Counted from the stretch's first letter, positions 53,984 to 62,977 are shown. The stretch is DNA of 64,000 nucleotides from Pseudomonas monsensis (GCF_014268495.2 NZ_CP077087.1:2855501-2919500), one strand, 5' to 3'. Notes: generated by a model not told the origin, from the letters alone. Translations and numbers: made by a program.

Positions 53984-55321
53984 ATGAAAACAATAAATCG
54001 AATCGTGATAGTCGGATTTGGAAGTATCGCTCAGGCCTTGTTGCCTCTGTTGGTTGAGCGATATCAGGGCGACATTGTTATCTTTGACAAAGAAGTGGAT
54101 GTCTCAAGGCAAGCCATTGCGCAAGAGTATTCGGCGTCATTGATTAAGAAGTTGATTACGCCGCATAACTTTGTAAGCGTGATAAGTCCTTATCTCGGCG
54201 AACAGGTGTTTTTGCTGAATCTGGCTGTTTCGGTTTCCAGTGAAGCATTGATCGACCTTGCTCAGCGCCACGACTCGCTCTATCTGGATACTTGCATTGA
54301 GCCCTGGGAATATAGCGCTGATGTCGATTCGAATCTGGCGAGCAACTTTTCCCTGCGCGAAGGACTCAAGCGCTTTGCCAAACAGCGAGCGGTTGACCGC
54401 GCAACGGCCGTTGTCGCCCATGGTGCCAATCCCGGCTTTATCTCGGTGCTGCTGAAAAAGGCATTGACGCAAATGGCTGCGGTCAACGGCGTCGCCTTTG
54501 AAATCTCGCACCCTCAAGACTGGGCCAGACTGGCCGAGCGCCTGGGTGTCAGGGTGATCCAGATTTCCGAACGCGATACGCAAGTCACCGGCAAGGAACG
54601 CTCCGAACAGCACTTCATGTGCACCTGGTCGGTGGACGGCCTGATCACCGAATGCCTGCAACCGGCGGAAATGGGCTGGGGCAGCCATGAGACCCGGCTC
54701 CCTCAGGGCGCGATTCGCAATGACTATGCGATTGCCATGCGAGAGCAAGGGCGCGAAGTCAAAGTCAAAAGCTGGTCACCCAATTACCTCGACTTCACCG
54801 GTTACTTGTTGACTCACAACGAATCGCTGTCGATCGCCGAATACTTGACCCTCGGCGACAGCCGCAACCCCAGCTATCGCCCCACGGTTTATTACGCCTA
54901 TCACCCTTGTGATCAGGCCGTGGCTTCCATGGCCCTGCTGAACGAGGGCAATGAAGACCGGGTATTGACCAAGGAAGTCTTGAAGGACGGCATTGTTTCC
55001 GGCATCGACGAACTGGGTGTGTTTCTCATCAGTGACCAGTATCCGTCCGTGTGGATGGGCTCGAACCTGTCCATTGGCAAGGCACGGAAAATGGCCAAGT
55101 ACAACAGCGCTACCAGTTTGCAGGTGGTGTCCAGCATTGTCGCCGGTATGGCTTGGGCACAGGCCAATCCTCACGCCGGGATTCTGGAGAGTGAAAGCCT
55201 GGACTGGGAATTCGTCTACGGCATTGTTGAGAAATACTGGCAGCCGATGGTTTTTCAGCAGATCGACTGGCGACCCGTTGCTGGCGATAGCACGCTGTCG
55301 TTTGGCAGCTTTCTGATCTGA
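53984..55321 (+). CDS. Homospermidine synthase-like enzyme (saccharopine dehydrogenase fold)
   Basis: A 445-aa protein with an N-terminal Rossmann motif (RIVIVGFGSIAQALLPLL). It shows the fingerprints of bacterial homospermidine synthase: YLDTCIEPWEYSAD, AVVAHGANPGFISVLL, QPAEMGWGSHE and VYYAYHPCDQAV. The Glu of EPW and of QPAE are substrate-pocket residues in that family. The family reaction joins two putrescines (or putrescine and spermidine) with NAD+ to give homospermidine. It is slightly shorter than characterised enzymes (~470 aa). AAAGGA precedes the ATG. It leads an operon with two di-iron proteins and a rubredoxin, so the product may be a pathway intermediate rather than an end product. 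Confidence 0.82.
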   Translation: MKTINRIVIVGFGSIAQALLPLLVERYQGDIVIFDKEVDVSRQAIAQEYSASLIKKLITPHNFVSVISPYLGEQVFLLNLAVSVSSEALIDLAQRHDSLYLDTCIEPWEYSADVDSNLASNFSLREGLKRFAKQRAVDRATAVVAHGANPGFISVLLKKALTQMAAVNGVAFEISHPQDWARLAERLGVRVIQISERDTQVTGKERSEQHFMCTWSVDGLITECLQPAEMGWGSHETRLPQGAIRNDYAIAMREQGREVKVKSWSPNYLDFTGYLLTHNESLSIAEYLTLGDSRNPSYRPTVYYAYHPCDQAVASMALLNEGNEDRVLTKEVLKDGIVSGIDELGVFLISDQYPSVWMGSNLSIGKARKMAKYNSATSLQVVSSIVAGMAWAQANPHAGILESESLDWEFVYGIVEKYWQPMVFQQIDWRPVAGDSTLSFGSFLI

Positions 55322-55361
55322 CTGTTTCCTGGTTCTCGTTCAATCTATCAAGGAAGAATGT

Positions 55362-56084
55362 ATGTCGATGGCAATCGGCGCGATCACGCGCACCACACCC
55401 GATGCTTCTGCGGTCTTGTCCGGATTCAGTTTTCCTGCCGTGGATCTGACGGCGTCGGATCGTCAGGAATGGAAGGAGATATTTTTCGATTCGGTGATCA
55501 CCGAATATGACGCGCGGCGGTTGTACTGGTACCTCGAGGGCAATTACCCGGAAGTCTTCAACTGCATGGAAGACGTGCTCAACCCCTGGCTGAAAGATGA
55601 AATTGATCACGCCTATGGTTTCGCGCTGATTTACGCGTCGTATTCTGCTATTCCTTTTGATGAAGTGTCACTCAGTGTCGAATTGAGGAAACCGGATTTC
55701 AGCATTGTCGATGCCATCGCCGCCGATCCGTTAAAGCTTCTGGTGACTCTGGCCTATGACGAAATCATCACCACCCACGTTTACCACCGCAGCATAGAAA
55801 GTTACGACCGCTTCAATTCGCAACAACTATCGGCGTGGATACGCAAAACCAAGAAGGATGAAGTGACGCACTTCTTTGCCTTCGTGAAAAAAGCCAGAGA
55901 GTTGTTCCCGCATAGACTGCAGGAGGTGCCGGGGATACTGGAGGACATTTTCCGTGTGGACTTCGAGAAGCCCAGTTACACAGGAACATTTGTGCTGGAT
56001 CATAACGCACCGGATTTTCCGATTTCCAAGCAGGAAATCAAGGACATGATTATTCCGGCAATCATAAAAAAATTCAGTGAATGA
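55362..56084 (+). CDS. Ferritin-like di-iron protein, paralogue 1
   Basis: A 240-aa helical protein. It carries the full ferritin-like ligand set: Glu48 (VITEYDARRLYW), Glu80-x-x-His83 (KDEIDHAYGF), Glu134 (LAYDEIITTHVY) and Glu167-x-x-His170 (KKDEVTHFFAF). This predicts an oxidase or hydroxylase that activates O2. AAGGAAGAATGT provides the ribosome-binding site, 40 nt after the synthase stop. The spacing of the ligands is almost the same as in the next gene, so the two arose by tandem duplication. I cannot place it in a characterised family; the substrate is unknown but may be the polyamine made by the upstream enzyme. Confidence 0.8.
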   Translation: MSMAIGAITRTTPDASAVLSGFSFPAVDLTASDRQEWKEIFFDSVITEYDARRLYWYLEGNYPEVFNCMEDVLNPWLKDEIDHAYGFALIYASYSAIPFDEVSLSVELRKPDFSIVDAIAADPLKLLVTLAYDEIITTHVYHRSIESYDRFNSQQLSAWIRKTKKDEVTHFFAFVKKARELFPHRLQEVPGILEDIFRVDFEKPSYTGTFVLDHNAPDFPISKQEIKDMIIPAIIKKFSE

Positions 56085-56111
56085 ATACCGTGAGACAGGG
56101 AGGAAAATGGC

Positions 56112-56825
56112 ATGGAAGCGGCTTTCTTAAAAAAGCGTAATTGGAGTTCCAGGGCGATTTTTGAGGATATCGCGGCCAGTGGATGGACCAATCCAGGCAT
56201 TGATCCTTCCTTTAAAGCGTTCTTTATGGCCGACCTCGTGTCTGAGTACGATTCGGTCAATCTTTATAATTCTCTGTACGCCCGGCGCAAAGAGTTCTCC
56301 CCTTATTTTGTTCAGTACCTGGATTTCTGGTACGCCGACGAGCGTAACCATGCCGACGGATTCTTTGAGCTGAACCGCCTGGTTTTTGGCGCGCCCGAAA
56401 GTGACCTCATCAATGACCTGAAGGACCGCGTTGGCGATTTTTCAGGCCTGGAAGACATTCTCTCCTGCGAGTTCAATCTTCTGCTGTTGTTTGCCTATGA
56501 CGAGTACGTTTCGGTGAAAACCTACAAGAAAGACACGTTCTATCAGGACTTTGGCCATCCTGGTTTCAATGTGTGGATCAAGAACCTGATTGCCGATGAA
56601 GCCATTCACTTTGGCAATGCCGTGAAAATTCTGAAGACCTTTCACGCCGATAAACTCGATCAGGCGCAAAGCGTGTTGCGCCGGATCGGTGGTTTTGAAG
56701 GAGGGGAATACAAGAACACGTTTCTGTTCGATCACGACGGCCCGCATTTTCAGCTGGACAGTGACGAAGTGGGCAGCGTCGTCATTGACGAAATTCTTTC
56801 AATCTTGCAAAAGAGGTCTTTGTGA
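56112..56825 (+). CDS. Ferritin-like di-iron protein, paralogue 2
   Basis: A 237-aa protein with the same six ligands: Glu45 (LVSEYDSVNLYN), Glu77-x-x-His80 (YADERNHADGF), Glu131 (FAYDEYVSVKTY) and Glu163-x-x-His166 (IADEAIHFGNA). Both paralogues also share a C-terminal motif (YTGTFVLDHNAPDFPI versus YKNTFLFDHDGPHFQL). The two could act in succession or as a heterodimer. GGGAGG lies upstream of ATG 56112. An out-of-frame ATG five nt earlier is rejected. The membrane protein gene overlaps its stop by 4 nt. Confidence 0.8.
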   Translation: MEAAFLKKRNWSSRAIFEDIAASGWTNPGIDPSFKAFFMADLVSEYDSVNLYNSLYARRKEFSPYFVQYLDFWYADERNHADGFFELNRLVFGAPESDLINDLKDRVGDFSGLEDILSCEFNLLLLFAYDEYVSVKTYKKDTFYQDFGHPGFNVWIKNLIADEAIHFGNAVKILKTFHADKLDQAQSVLRRIGGFEGGEYKNTFLFDHDGPHFQLDSDEVGSVVIDEILSILQKRSL

Positions 56826-57178
56826 AAAAAGAACATTACATAGTCGTGGCTCTTTTGCTGATGGTCTTTGGCGAGATTCTGACCATTTACAGTGAGGTCT
56901 ATGCCTCGAAACTGCCGGGCAGGGTCATGGAGACTCCGGGCATGTTTATCAAGCCGATGTTCTTGATATGCATCGCCGGTATCAGCCTGGTAATGGCGTA
57001 TTGGCTGGGTTATCAGGGGACCGGGAATATCTGGGTGGTGACCGTCGCCTCGTTGACCCTGCTGCTGGTGCTGGAACCCATTGTGATCTACGCCATGCTT
57101 CGCGAGTTGCCGGAGCGTGGCGCATTGATCGGCTTCATCCTCGGCGCCGCCGGATTGATTTCAACCGTGGCACTTTAA
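56822..57178 (+). CDS. Small four-helix membrane protein of the di-iron operon
   Basis: A 118-aa protein from a GTG start that overlaps the previous stop (GTGA), so translation is coupled. Four hydrophobic segments: IVVALLLMVFGEILTIY, MFLICIAGISLVMAYWLGY, WVVTVASLTLLLVLEPIV and ALIGFILGAAGLISTVAL. No family is recognised. It could anchor the rubredoxin and di-iron proteins to the inner membrane or export the product. Confidence 0.7.
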   Translation: MKKEHYIVVALLLMVFGEILTIYSEVYASKLPGRVMETPGMFIKPMFLICIAGISLVMAYWLGYQGTGNIWVVTVASLTLLLVLEPIVIYAMLRELPERGALIGFILGAAGLISTVAL

Positions 57179-57195
57179 GCAAAAGGAGATTGTTG

Positions 57196-57360
57196 ATGTT
57201 GACTCAAGAGCAGACCAAAACCTGCACGGTATGCGGTTATGAATATGATCCGGCGATCGGTGATCCGGAAAACGGAATTGCCCCCGGCACTGCCTGGCAA
57301 GACGTTCATGACGATTGGCTGTGCCCGGACTGCCAGATGCCAAAGACGGATTTTGAGTGA
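57196..57360 (+). CDS. Rubredoxin
   Basis: A 54-aa one-iron electron carrier. The two knuckles are CTVCGYEYDP and CPDCQMPKTDFE, with the conserved GIAPGTAWQDVHDDWLCPDC stretch between and at the second knuckle. AAAAGGAGATTG is a strong ribosome-binding site for ATG 57196; a longer frame upstream overlaps the membrane protein gene and is rejected. It is last in the operon and is the obvious electron donor to the two di-iron proteins, as rubredoxin is to alkane hydroxylases. No rubredoxin reductase gene is present here. Confidence 0.95.
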   Translation: MLTQEQTKTCTVCGYEYDPAIGDPENGIAPGTAWQDVHDDWLCPDCQMPKTDFE

Positions 57361-57860
57361 CACGGTAAGGCGCGCCGAAGGTCGCGGGAGTCTTTTCAGG
57401 CACAGTTGGAGGGTTATGAGTCCGGCGCAGTTTTGGTGAAGGCCTCGACAGCCTGTGGCAGCGGGCTTGCCCAACAAGGCTGCGCAGGATCGACCGGGTT
57501 TGGCAGGGATCGCCATCCAGAGCCGGTGCGGCGGGGCGCTCGACGGGCGTTAGGCGTTTCGCTTTCTGTTCAGCTTCGGCAAGGTTGAAATCAGTCTAAA
57601 AACACCCGGAAGGCGCGTCTGGCCTTTGCTAGGCTCAAAGGTGTAGGTGAAGACGCAGACTGATGCGCAATCGGATAGCAAGGGGACGTGGGGCGCGTTC
57701 CGAAGGGTACACGGTTAGAAAGATCTCCGCGCTGAGATCCAGCCCTTACGCCGTGTGAGGCAGCAAAGCACCGCTCTTTTTCCACGGTTGCTTTTGTACT
57801 GTGAGAGGCCCGATAAACCTTGTAAGCCAGAGACCAGCACTGGCCACCTACTCGAACACC
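57361..57860. other. Intergenic region with a recurrent Pseudomonas sequence
   Basis: About 540 nt without a convincing gene. The stretch ~57590-57785 reads on the minus strand as ERCFAASHGVRAGSQRGDLS and so on. From memory I have seen this kind of translated sequence many times in Pseudomonas genomes as an over-annotated short ORF, so it is more likely a dispersed intergenic repeat than a gene. I see no terminator directly after the rubredoxin. Confidence 0.35.
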
Positions 57861-57883
57861 AAAGCCCGCATCGCGCGGGCTTT
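57861..57883 (-). terminator. Terminator after the cystathionine gamma-lyase gene
   Basis: AAAGCCCGC and GCGGGCTTT pair around a short loop, 16 nt beyond the stop codon of the minus-strand gene. Confidence 0.75.
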
Positions 57884-57898
57884 GTCGTTGTGGCAGGA

Positions 57899-59071
57899 CT
57901 AGATTTTCGTCAGGGCGTACGCCAGGTCGGCGCGCAGGTCTTCAAGGTCTTCGACGCCCACCGACAAACGCACCAGTCCATCGCCGATGCCGAGTCTGGC
58001 CCGGGTTTCAGGCGGAATGGTTGCGTGGGTCATGATCGCCGGATGCTCAATCAGGCTCTCGACGCCGCCCAGGCTCTCGGCCAGAGCGAAGATCTTTACG
58101 TTCTCGAGGAAGCGCCGCGCACCGGCCAGATCGCTGTTCAGATCCACGGAAATCATCCCGCCGAAACCGCGCATCTGTCGCTTGGCCAGTTCATGCTGCG
58201 GGTGCGAAGCCAGCCCCGGGTAGTAGACACGTTTGACCTGCGGCTGCTGTTCCAGCCACTGCGCCAACGCCAAGGCATTGCTGCAATGCCGTTCCATGCG
58301 CAACGCCAGGGTCTTCACCCCGCGCAGGGTCAGGAACGCGTCGAATGGCCCGGCAATCGCGCCCACGGCGTTCTGCAGAAAGCCGAGTTTTTCCGCAAGT
58401 TCGGCATTCTGCCCAACCACCGCAATGCCCCCGATCACGTCCGAGTGACCATTGAGGTACTTGGTGGTCGAGTGCAGCACGATGTCGAACCCCAGCTCCA
58501 GCGGCCGCTGGATATACGGACTGGCAAAGGTGTTGTCGGCCACGCAGATGATCCCGCGTGCGCGGCAGATACGGGCAATGGCTGCCAGGTCCGACAGGCT
58601 CAGCAGCGGATTGGTCGGGGTCTCGACCATGACCATGCGCGTGTCGTCCTGCAGTGCGGCTTCGAACGCCGACAGATCGGCCAGATCGACATAGCTGAAA
58701 CGATGCCCGGCGCTGCGCTGGCGCACCTTGTCGAACAGACGGAAGGTGCCGCCATACAAGTCATTGCCGGAAATGATGTGCGAACCGGCCTCCAGCAATT
58801 CCAGCACCGTGGAAATCGTCGCCAGCCCGGACGCGAAGGCAAACGCCCGGGTGCCACCTTCCAGATCCGCGACACAGCGCTCAAGGGCAAAGCGTGTCGG
58901 GTTGTGCGAGCGCCCGTAGTCAAACCCCTTGTGCACACCGGGGCTGTCTTGCAGGTACGTGGAGTTGGCGTAGATCGGCGGCATCAACGCGCCGGTGGTC
59001 GGGTCCGGCGCCTGCCCGGCGTGAATCACCCGGGTCGCGAAGCCTTGGGATTTGTCGTCGTGCTGACTCAT
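57899..59071 (-). CDS. Cystathionine gamma-lyase / gamma-synthase-family PLP enzyme
   Basis: A 390-aa Cys/Met-metabolism PLP enzyme. The PLP-binding Lys is in VLHSTTKYLNGHSDV; other hallmarks are DYGRSHNPTRFALE, AFASGLATI, ETPTNPLL, CVADNTFASP and ESLGGVESLIEHP. The ATG at 59071 overlaps the upstream cystathionine beta-synthase stop as ATGA, so the pair is co-translated. The longer frame upstream is antisense-like read-through and is rejected. With its neighbour it completes reverse transsulfuration: cystathionine to cysteine, 2-oxobutyrate and ammonia. Sequence alone cannot exclude synthase activity, but the operon partner favours lyase. Confidence 0.9.
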   Translation of the reverse strand: MSQHDDKSQGFATRVIHAGQAPDPTTGALMPPIYANSTYLQDSPGVHKGFDYGRSHNPTRFALERCVADLEGGTRAFAFASGLATISTVLELLEAGSHIISGNDLYGGTFRLFDKVRQRSAGHRFSYVDLADLSAFEAALQDDTRMVMVETPTNPLLSLSDLAAIARICRARGIICVADNTFASPYIQRPLELGFDIVLHSTTKYLNGHSDVIGGIAVVGQNAELAEKLGFLQNAVGAIAGPFDAFLTLRGVKTLALRMERHCSNALALAQWLEQQPQVKRVYYPGLASHPQHELAKRQMRGFGGMISVDLNSDLAGARRFLENVKIFALAESLGGVESLIEHPAIMTHATIPPETRARLGIGDGLVRLSVGVEDLEDLRADLAYALTKI

Positions 59072-60444
59072 GCGAGGGATCTCCGTAATTGGTTGAGCAT
59101 GTCGGTGCGGGTGATCAGGCCGTGGAAGCCTGAGGCGTCGGCGATGATCGCGACGAGGCCACGGCTGAGCACCGCTTCCAGCTCGGCCAGGGTGGCGCCG
59201 GGAGCGAGGGTTTGCAGTTTGTCGGTCATCACGCTGGAGACCGACTGGCTGAAGCGTGCAGCGTCTTCGTGCACGCCGAGCAAAATGTCCGATTCGTCGA
59301 TGACGCCTACCAGTTGCTTGCCTTCCACCAGCACCGGCAGTTGCGAGACGTCCGCCAGACGCATGCGCTGAAACGCGGTCAGCAGCGTGTCGCCGGGGCC
59401 GACGCTGATCACGCGGCCGTCCTCGAAACGCCGCGCGATCAGATCGCGCAGGTCGCCATAACCCTTGCGCTGCAACAGGCCCTGATCGGTCATCCACTGG
59501 TCGTTGTAGACCTTCGACAGGTAGCGCGTGCCGGTGTCGCAGACGAAACTGACCACGCGTTTGGGCGCGGTCTGTTCGCGGCAATAACGCAATGCGGCCG
59601 CGAAGAGGGTGCCGGTCGAGGAACCTCCGAGAATGCCTTCGGCCTTGAGCAACTGGCGGGCGTGATCGAAGCTTTCTTCATCGCTGATTGAATAGGCGTG
59701 GCGCACGCTGGAGAGGTCGGTGATCGACGGGATGAAGTCTTCACCGATGCCTTCCACCGCCCAGGAACCGGGCTTCGGCAGGGTGCCATCGCGGCTGTAT
59801 TGAGCCATCACCGAACCCACCGGGTCGGCGAGGACCATTTCCAGATCCGGCTGCACACGCTTGAAAAAGCGGCTCAGCCCGGTGAGCGTGCCGGCCGAGC
59901 CGACGCCGACCACGATGGCGTCCAGATCATGTTCGGTCTGCGCCCAGATCTCCGGTGCGGTACTGCATTCGTGCGCCAGCGGGTTGGCCGGGTTGTTGAA
60001 CTGGTCGGCGAAGAACGCGCCGGGGATGTCTTTCGCCAAACGTGCCGCCACGTCCTGGTAATACTCGGGATGGCCCTTGCCGACATCGGAGCGGGTGATG
60101 TGCACCTCGGCGCCCATGGCCTTCAAGTGCAGGACTTTCTCGGTGGACATCTTGTCGGGTACCACCAGCACCACCCGATAACCCTTGGCGCGGCCGACCA
60201 GCGCCAGGCCCAGGCCAGTGTTGCCGGCGGTGGCTTCGACGATGGTGCCACCCGGTTGCAGGCGGCCATCACGTTCAGCCGCATCAATCATTGCCAGACC
60301 GATACGGTCCTTGATCGAGCCACCAGGGTTCTGCGATTCGAGTTTGAGAAACAGCGTGCACGGCCCGGTATCAAAGCGGGTCACGCGCACCAGAGGGGTA
60401 TTGCCGATCAGCCCCAGCACGGCAGGGCGGGAGTCTTTTGACAT
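59068..60444 (-). CDS. Cystathionine beta-synthase
   Basis: A 458-aa enzyme that condenses serine and homocysteine to cystathionine. The PLP Lys lies in KLESQNPGGSIKDRIGL; PLP-binding loops include EATAGNTGLG and GVGSAGTLTG. The C-terminal ~110 residues are two CBS (Bateman) repeats (RVISVGPGDTLLTAFQRM and LQTLAPGATLAELEAVL), the regulatory part. No haem-binding N-terminal extension is present, as is normal in bacteria. The start at 60444 (MSKDSRPAVL) has GAAGGAA upstream; an earlier start 11 codons upstream lacks one. It heads the two-gene operon and is divergent from metE. Confidence 0.93.
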   Translation of the reverse strand: MSKDSRPAVLGLIGNTPLVRVTRFDTGPCTLFLKLESQNPGGSIKDRIGLAMIDAAERDGRLQPGGTIVEATAGNTGLGLALVGRAKGYRVVLVVPDKMSTEKVLHLKAMGAEVHITRSDVGKGHPEYYQDVAARLAKDIPGAFFADQFNNPANPLAHECSTAPEIWAQTEHDLDAIVVGVGSAGTLTGLSRFFKRVQPDLEMVLADPVGSVMAQYSRDGTLPKPGSWAVEGIGEDFIPSITDLSSVRHAYSISDEESFDHARQLLKAEGILGGSSTGTLFAAALRYCREQTAPKRVVSFVCDTGTRYLSKVYNDQWMTDQGLLQRKGYGDLRDLIARRFEDGRVISVGPGDTLLTAFQRMRLADVSQLPVLVEGKQLVGVIDESDILLGVHEDAARFSQSVSSVMTDKLQTLAPGATLAELEAVLSRGLVAIIADASGFHGLITRTDMLNQLRRSLA

Positions 60445-60688
60445 CTCGTATTCCTTCGGTGAGTCATCGCGCTTCATGCGCAGGCAAACAGCTCATCTCG
60501 CAAGCAACATAGGCCCGGATGCCCACGCTCGCAACCCAAAAAATCCGCGATCCGCACGACATTTCCCTGTAAGCGCTGCCGCAGCTGCATGAGTAAAACT
60601 TGTGATGATCACGATTAGAATGAGTTTGTCTCACCAAGGCCTGACCTCGACAATAGCCGCCATTGACACGATTCTGGAGTTGTTTGTT
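60445..60688. promoter_or_regulatory. Divergent promoter region between transsulfuration genes and metE
   Basis: A 244-nt region that must hold both promoters. TGAGTTTGTCTCA (60619-60631) is a T-N11-A-type dyad near the metE side and could be a LysR-type (MetR-like) box, though it is not a good match to the enteric TGAANNTNNTTCA consensus. No S-adenosylmethionine or cobalamin riboswitch fold was recognised. Confidence 0.35.
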
Positions 60689-62977
60689 ATGGCACTGGCC
60701 CATTCCCTTGGATTTCCGCGCATCGGCCGCGACCGTGAACTGAAGAAAGCACAAGAGGCGTTCTGGAAAGGAGAGCTGGACGAGACGGGCCTGCGCGACG
60801 TTGGTCGTGAGCTGCGCAAGGCGCATTGGGAGATTCAGAAGAACGCCGGCATCGAGCTGCTGCCGGTCGGCGATTTCGCCTGGTACGACCAGGTCCTGAC
60901 TCACTCGTTGATGTTCGGTGTGATCCCTGAGCGTTTCCGCCCGCACGACGGCAAGGCAACGTTGCAAACCCTGTTCGGCATGGCCCGTGGCGTCAGCGAC
61001 ACGTGCTGCGGCGGGGCTCACGCCGAGGAAATGACCAAATGGTTCGACACCAATTACCACTACCTGGTCCCGGAATTCAGTGTCGATCAGCAATTCCAGC
61101 TGGGCTGGGAGCAGTTGTTCGAAGAAGTCGAAGAAGCCCGCGCGCTGGGGCACAACGTCAAGCCTGTGGTGATCGGCCCGTTGACATACCTGTGGCTGGG
61201 CAAGGCCAAGGGTAGCGAGTTCGACAAGCTTGAACTGCTCGATCGCCTGCTGCCGCTGTACGGACAGATCTTCGCGCGGCTCGCCGCGCTCGGTGTCGAA
61301 TGGGTGCAGATCGACGAACCGATTCTGGTGCTCGACTTGCCGCAAGCGTGGAAGAACGCGTTCGAGCGTGCCTACAACCAGATTCAGCGCGATCCACTGA
61401 AAAAGCTGGTTGCTACCTATTTCGGTGGGCTGGAAGAAAACCTCGGTCTGGCCGCCAACCTGCCGGTCGATGGACTGCACATTGACCTGGTGCGCGCGCC
61501 GGAACAGTACCCGACCATTCTCGATCGCCTGCCGGCCTACAAAGTGCTGTCGCTGGGAATGGTCAATGGCCGCAATGTCTGGCGCTGCGATCTGGAAAAC
61601 GCCCTGGCGACCCTGCAACACGCCCATGAGCGCCTGGGTGAACGTCTATGGGTCGCGCCGTCCTGCTCGCTGCTGCACAGCCCGGTGGATCTGAGCCGCG
61701 AAGACAGTCTTGATGCCGAGCTGAAGAGCTGGCTGGCATTCGCGGTGCAAAAGTGCGAAGAAGTCGCGGTACTGGCGCACGCGGTCAAGGCGCCGGAAGC
61801 ACCAAAAGTGCTGCGCGCATTGACGCAAAGCCGTTCGGTGCAGACCAGTCGCGCCGCGTCTCCGCGCATTCACAAACCGGCCGTGCAGGCCCGGGTGGCG
61901 GCGATCACCGCCAAGGACAGCCAGCGTCAGTCGCCGTTCGCCCAGCGTATCGCCAAGCAACGCGTCCGGCTGGACCTGCCGCTGTTCCCGACCACCACCA
62001 TCGGTTCGTTCCCGCAGACTGCGTCGATCCGTCTGGCGCGGCAGTCGTTCAAGCAAGGCAAGCTGAGCGCGGCCGAATACACCGAAGCCATGCACAGCGA
62101 AATCCGCCATGCGGTGGACATCCAGGAACGGCTGGGCCTTGACGTGCTGGTACACGGTGAAGCCGAGCGCAATGACATGGTCGAGTACTTTGCCGAGCAA
62201 CTGGATGGCTACGTATTCACCCGTTTTGGCTGGGTGCAGAGTTACGGCTCGCGTTGCGTGAAGCCGGCGGTGATCTTCGGCGATCTCAGCCGTCCGCACG
62301 CCATGACTGTCGAATGGATCCGCTATGCGCAGGGTCTGACCGACAAAGTGATGAAGGGCATGCTGACCGGGCCTGTGACCATGTTGATGTGGTCGTTCCC
62401 TCGTGAAGATGTCAGCCGCGAAGTGCAGGCCCGGCAACTGGCGCTGGCGATCCGTGACGAAGTGGTCGATCTGCAAGCGGCCGGGATCAGGATCGTGCAG
62501 ATCGACGAAGCGGCATTCCGCGAAGGCTTGCCGTTGCGTCAGGCACAGTGGCAGCAGTATCTGGACTGGGCGAGCGAGGTGTTCCGCCTGTGCGCTGGCG
62601 GGGTGCACGACGAAACCCAGATTCACACGCACATGTGCTACAGCGAGTTCAACGATGTGATCGAGTCCATCGCGGCGATGGATGCGGATGTGATCACCAT
62701 CGAGACGTCACGTTCGGACATGGAACTGCTCGACGCCTTCGAAGCCTTCGCCTACCCGAACGACATCGGCCCGGGCGTCTACGATATCCACTCGCCACGG
62801 ATTCCGCAGGTCGCGGAAATGGCCGGTCTGCTGCGCAAGGCGGCCCGGCGCATCCCGGCCGAGCGCCTGTGGGTCAACCCGGACTGCGGCCTGAAAACCC
62901 GCGGCTGGCCGGAGACCGAAGCGGCGCTGGTGCATATGGTCGCGGCGGCGCGGCAGTTGCGCAAAGAGCTGGCGTAA
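60689..62977 (+). CDS. metE: Cobalamin-independent methionine synthase
   Basis: A 762-aa enzyme transferring a methyl group from methyl-tetrahydropteroyl-triglutamate to homocysteine. The N-terminal half starts LAHSLGFPRIGRDRELKKA, the family signature. The C-terminal catalytic half starts near LPLFPTTTIGSFPQT. Zinc ligands are in HTHMCYSEFNDV (His and Cys), ITIETSRSDM (Glu) and NPDCGLKTR (Cys). The length is normal. A longer frame begins at 60602, but ATG 60689 with GGAG upstream matches the conserved start. It competes with the divergent beta-synthase for homocysteine. Confidence 0.97.
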   Translation: MALAHSLGFPRIGRDRELKKAQEAFWKGELDETGLRDVGRELRKAHWEIQKNAGIELLPVGDFAWYDQVLTHSLMFGVIPERFRPHDGKATLQTLFGMARGVSDTCCGGAHAEEMTKWFDTNYHYLVPEFSVDQQFQLGWEQLFEEVEEARALGHNVKPVVIGPLTYLWLGKAKGSEFDKLELLDRLLPLYGQIFARLAALGVEWVQIDEPILVLDLPQAWKNAFERAYNQIQRDPLKKLVATYFGGLEENLGLAANLPVDGLHIDLVRAPEQYPTILDRLPAYKVLSLGMVNGRNVWRCDLENALATLQHAHERLGERLWVAPSCSLLHSPVDLSREDSLDAELKSWLAFAVQKCEEVAVLAHAVKAPEAPKVLRALTQSRSVQTSRAASPRIHKPAVQARVAAITAKDSQRQSPFAQRIAKQRVRLDLPLFPTTTIGSFPQTASIRLARQSFKQGKLSAAEYTEAMHSEIRHAVDIQERLGLDVLVHGEAERNDMVEYFAEQLDGYVFTRFGWVQSYGSRCVKPAVIFGDLSRPHAMTVEWIRYAQGLTDKVMKGMLTGPVTMLMWSFPREDVSREVQARQLALAIRDEVVDLQAAGIRIVQIDEAAFREGLPLRQAQWQQYLDWASEVFRLCAGGVHDETQIHTHMCYSEFNDVIESIAAMDADVITIETSRSDMELLDAFEAFAYPNDIGPGVYDIHSPRIPQVAEMAGLLRKAARRIPAERLWVNPDCGLKTRGWPETEAALVHMVAAARQLRKELA

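Noticed and set aside
57591..57785. 64-codon minus-strand open frame upstream of the gamma-lyase terminator
   Set aside because: It has no ribosome-binding site, and I recall the same translated stretch as a frequent over-annotation of a dispersed Pseudomonas sequence.
60445..60688. SAM or cobalamin riboswitch in front of metE
   Set aside because: The short region lacks the conserved cores of either class; a LysR-type box is more plausible.
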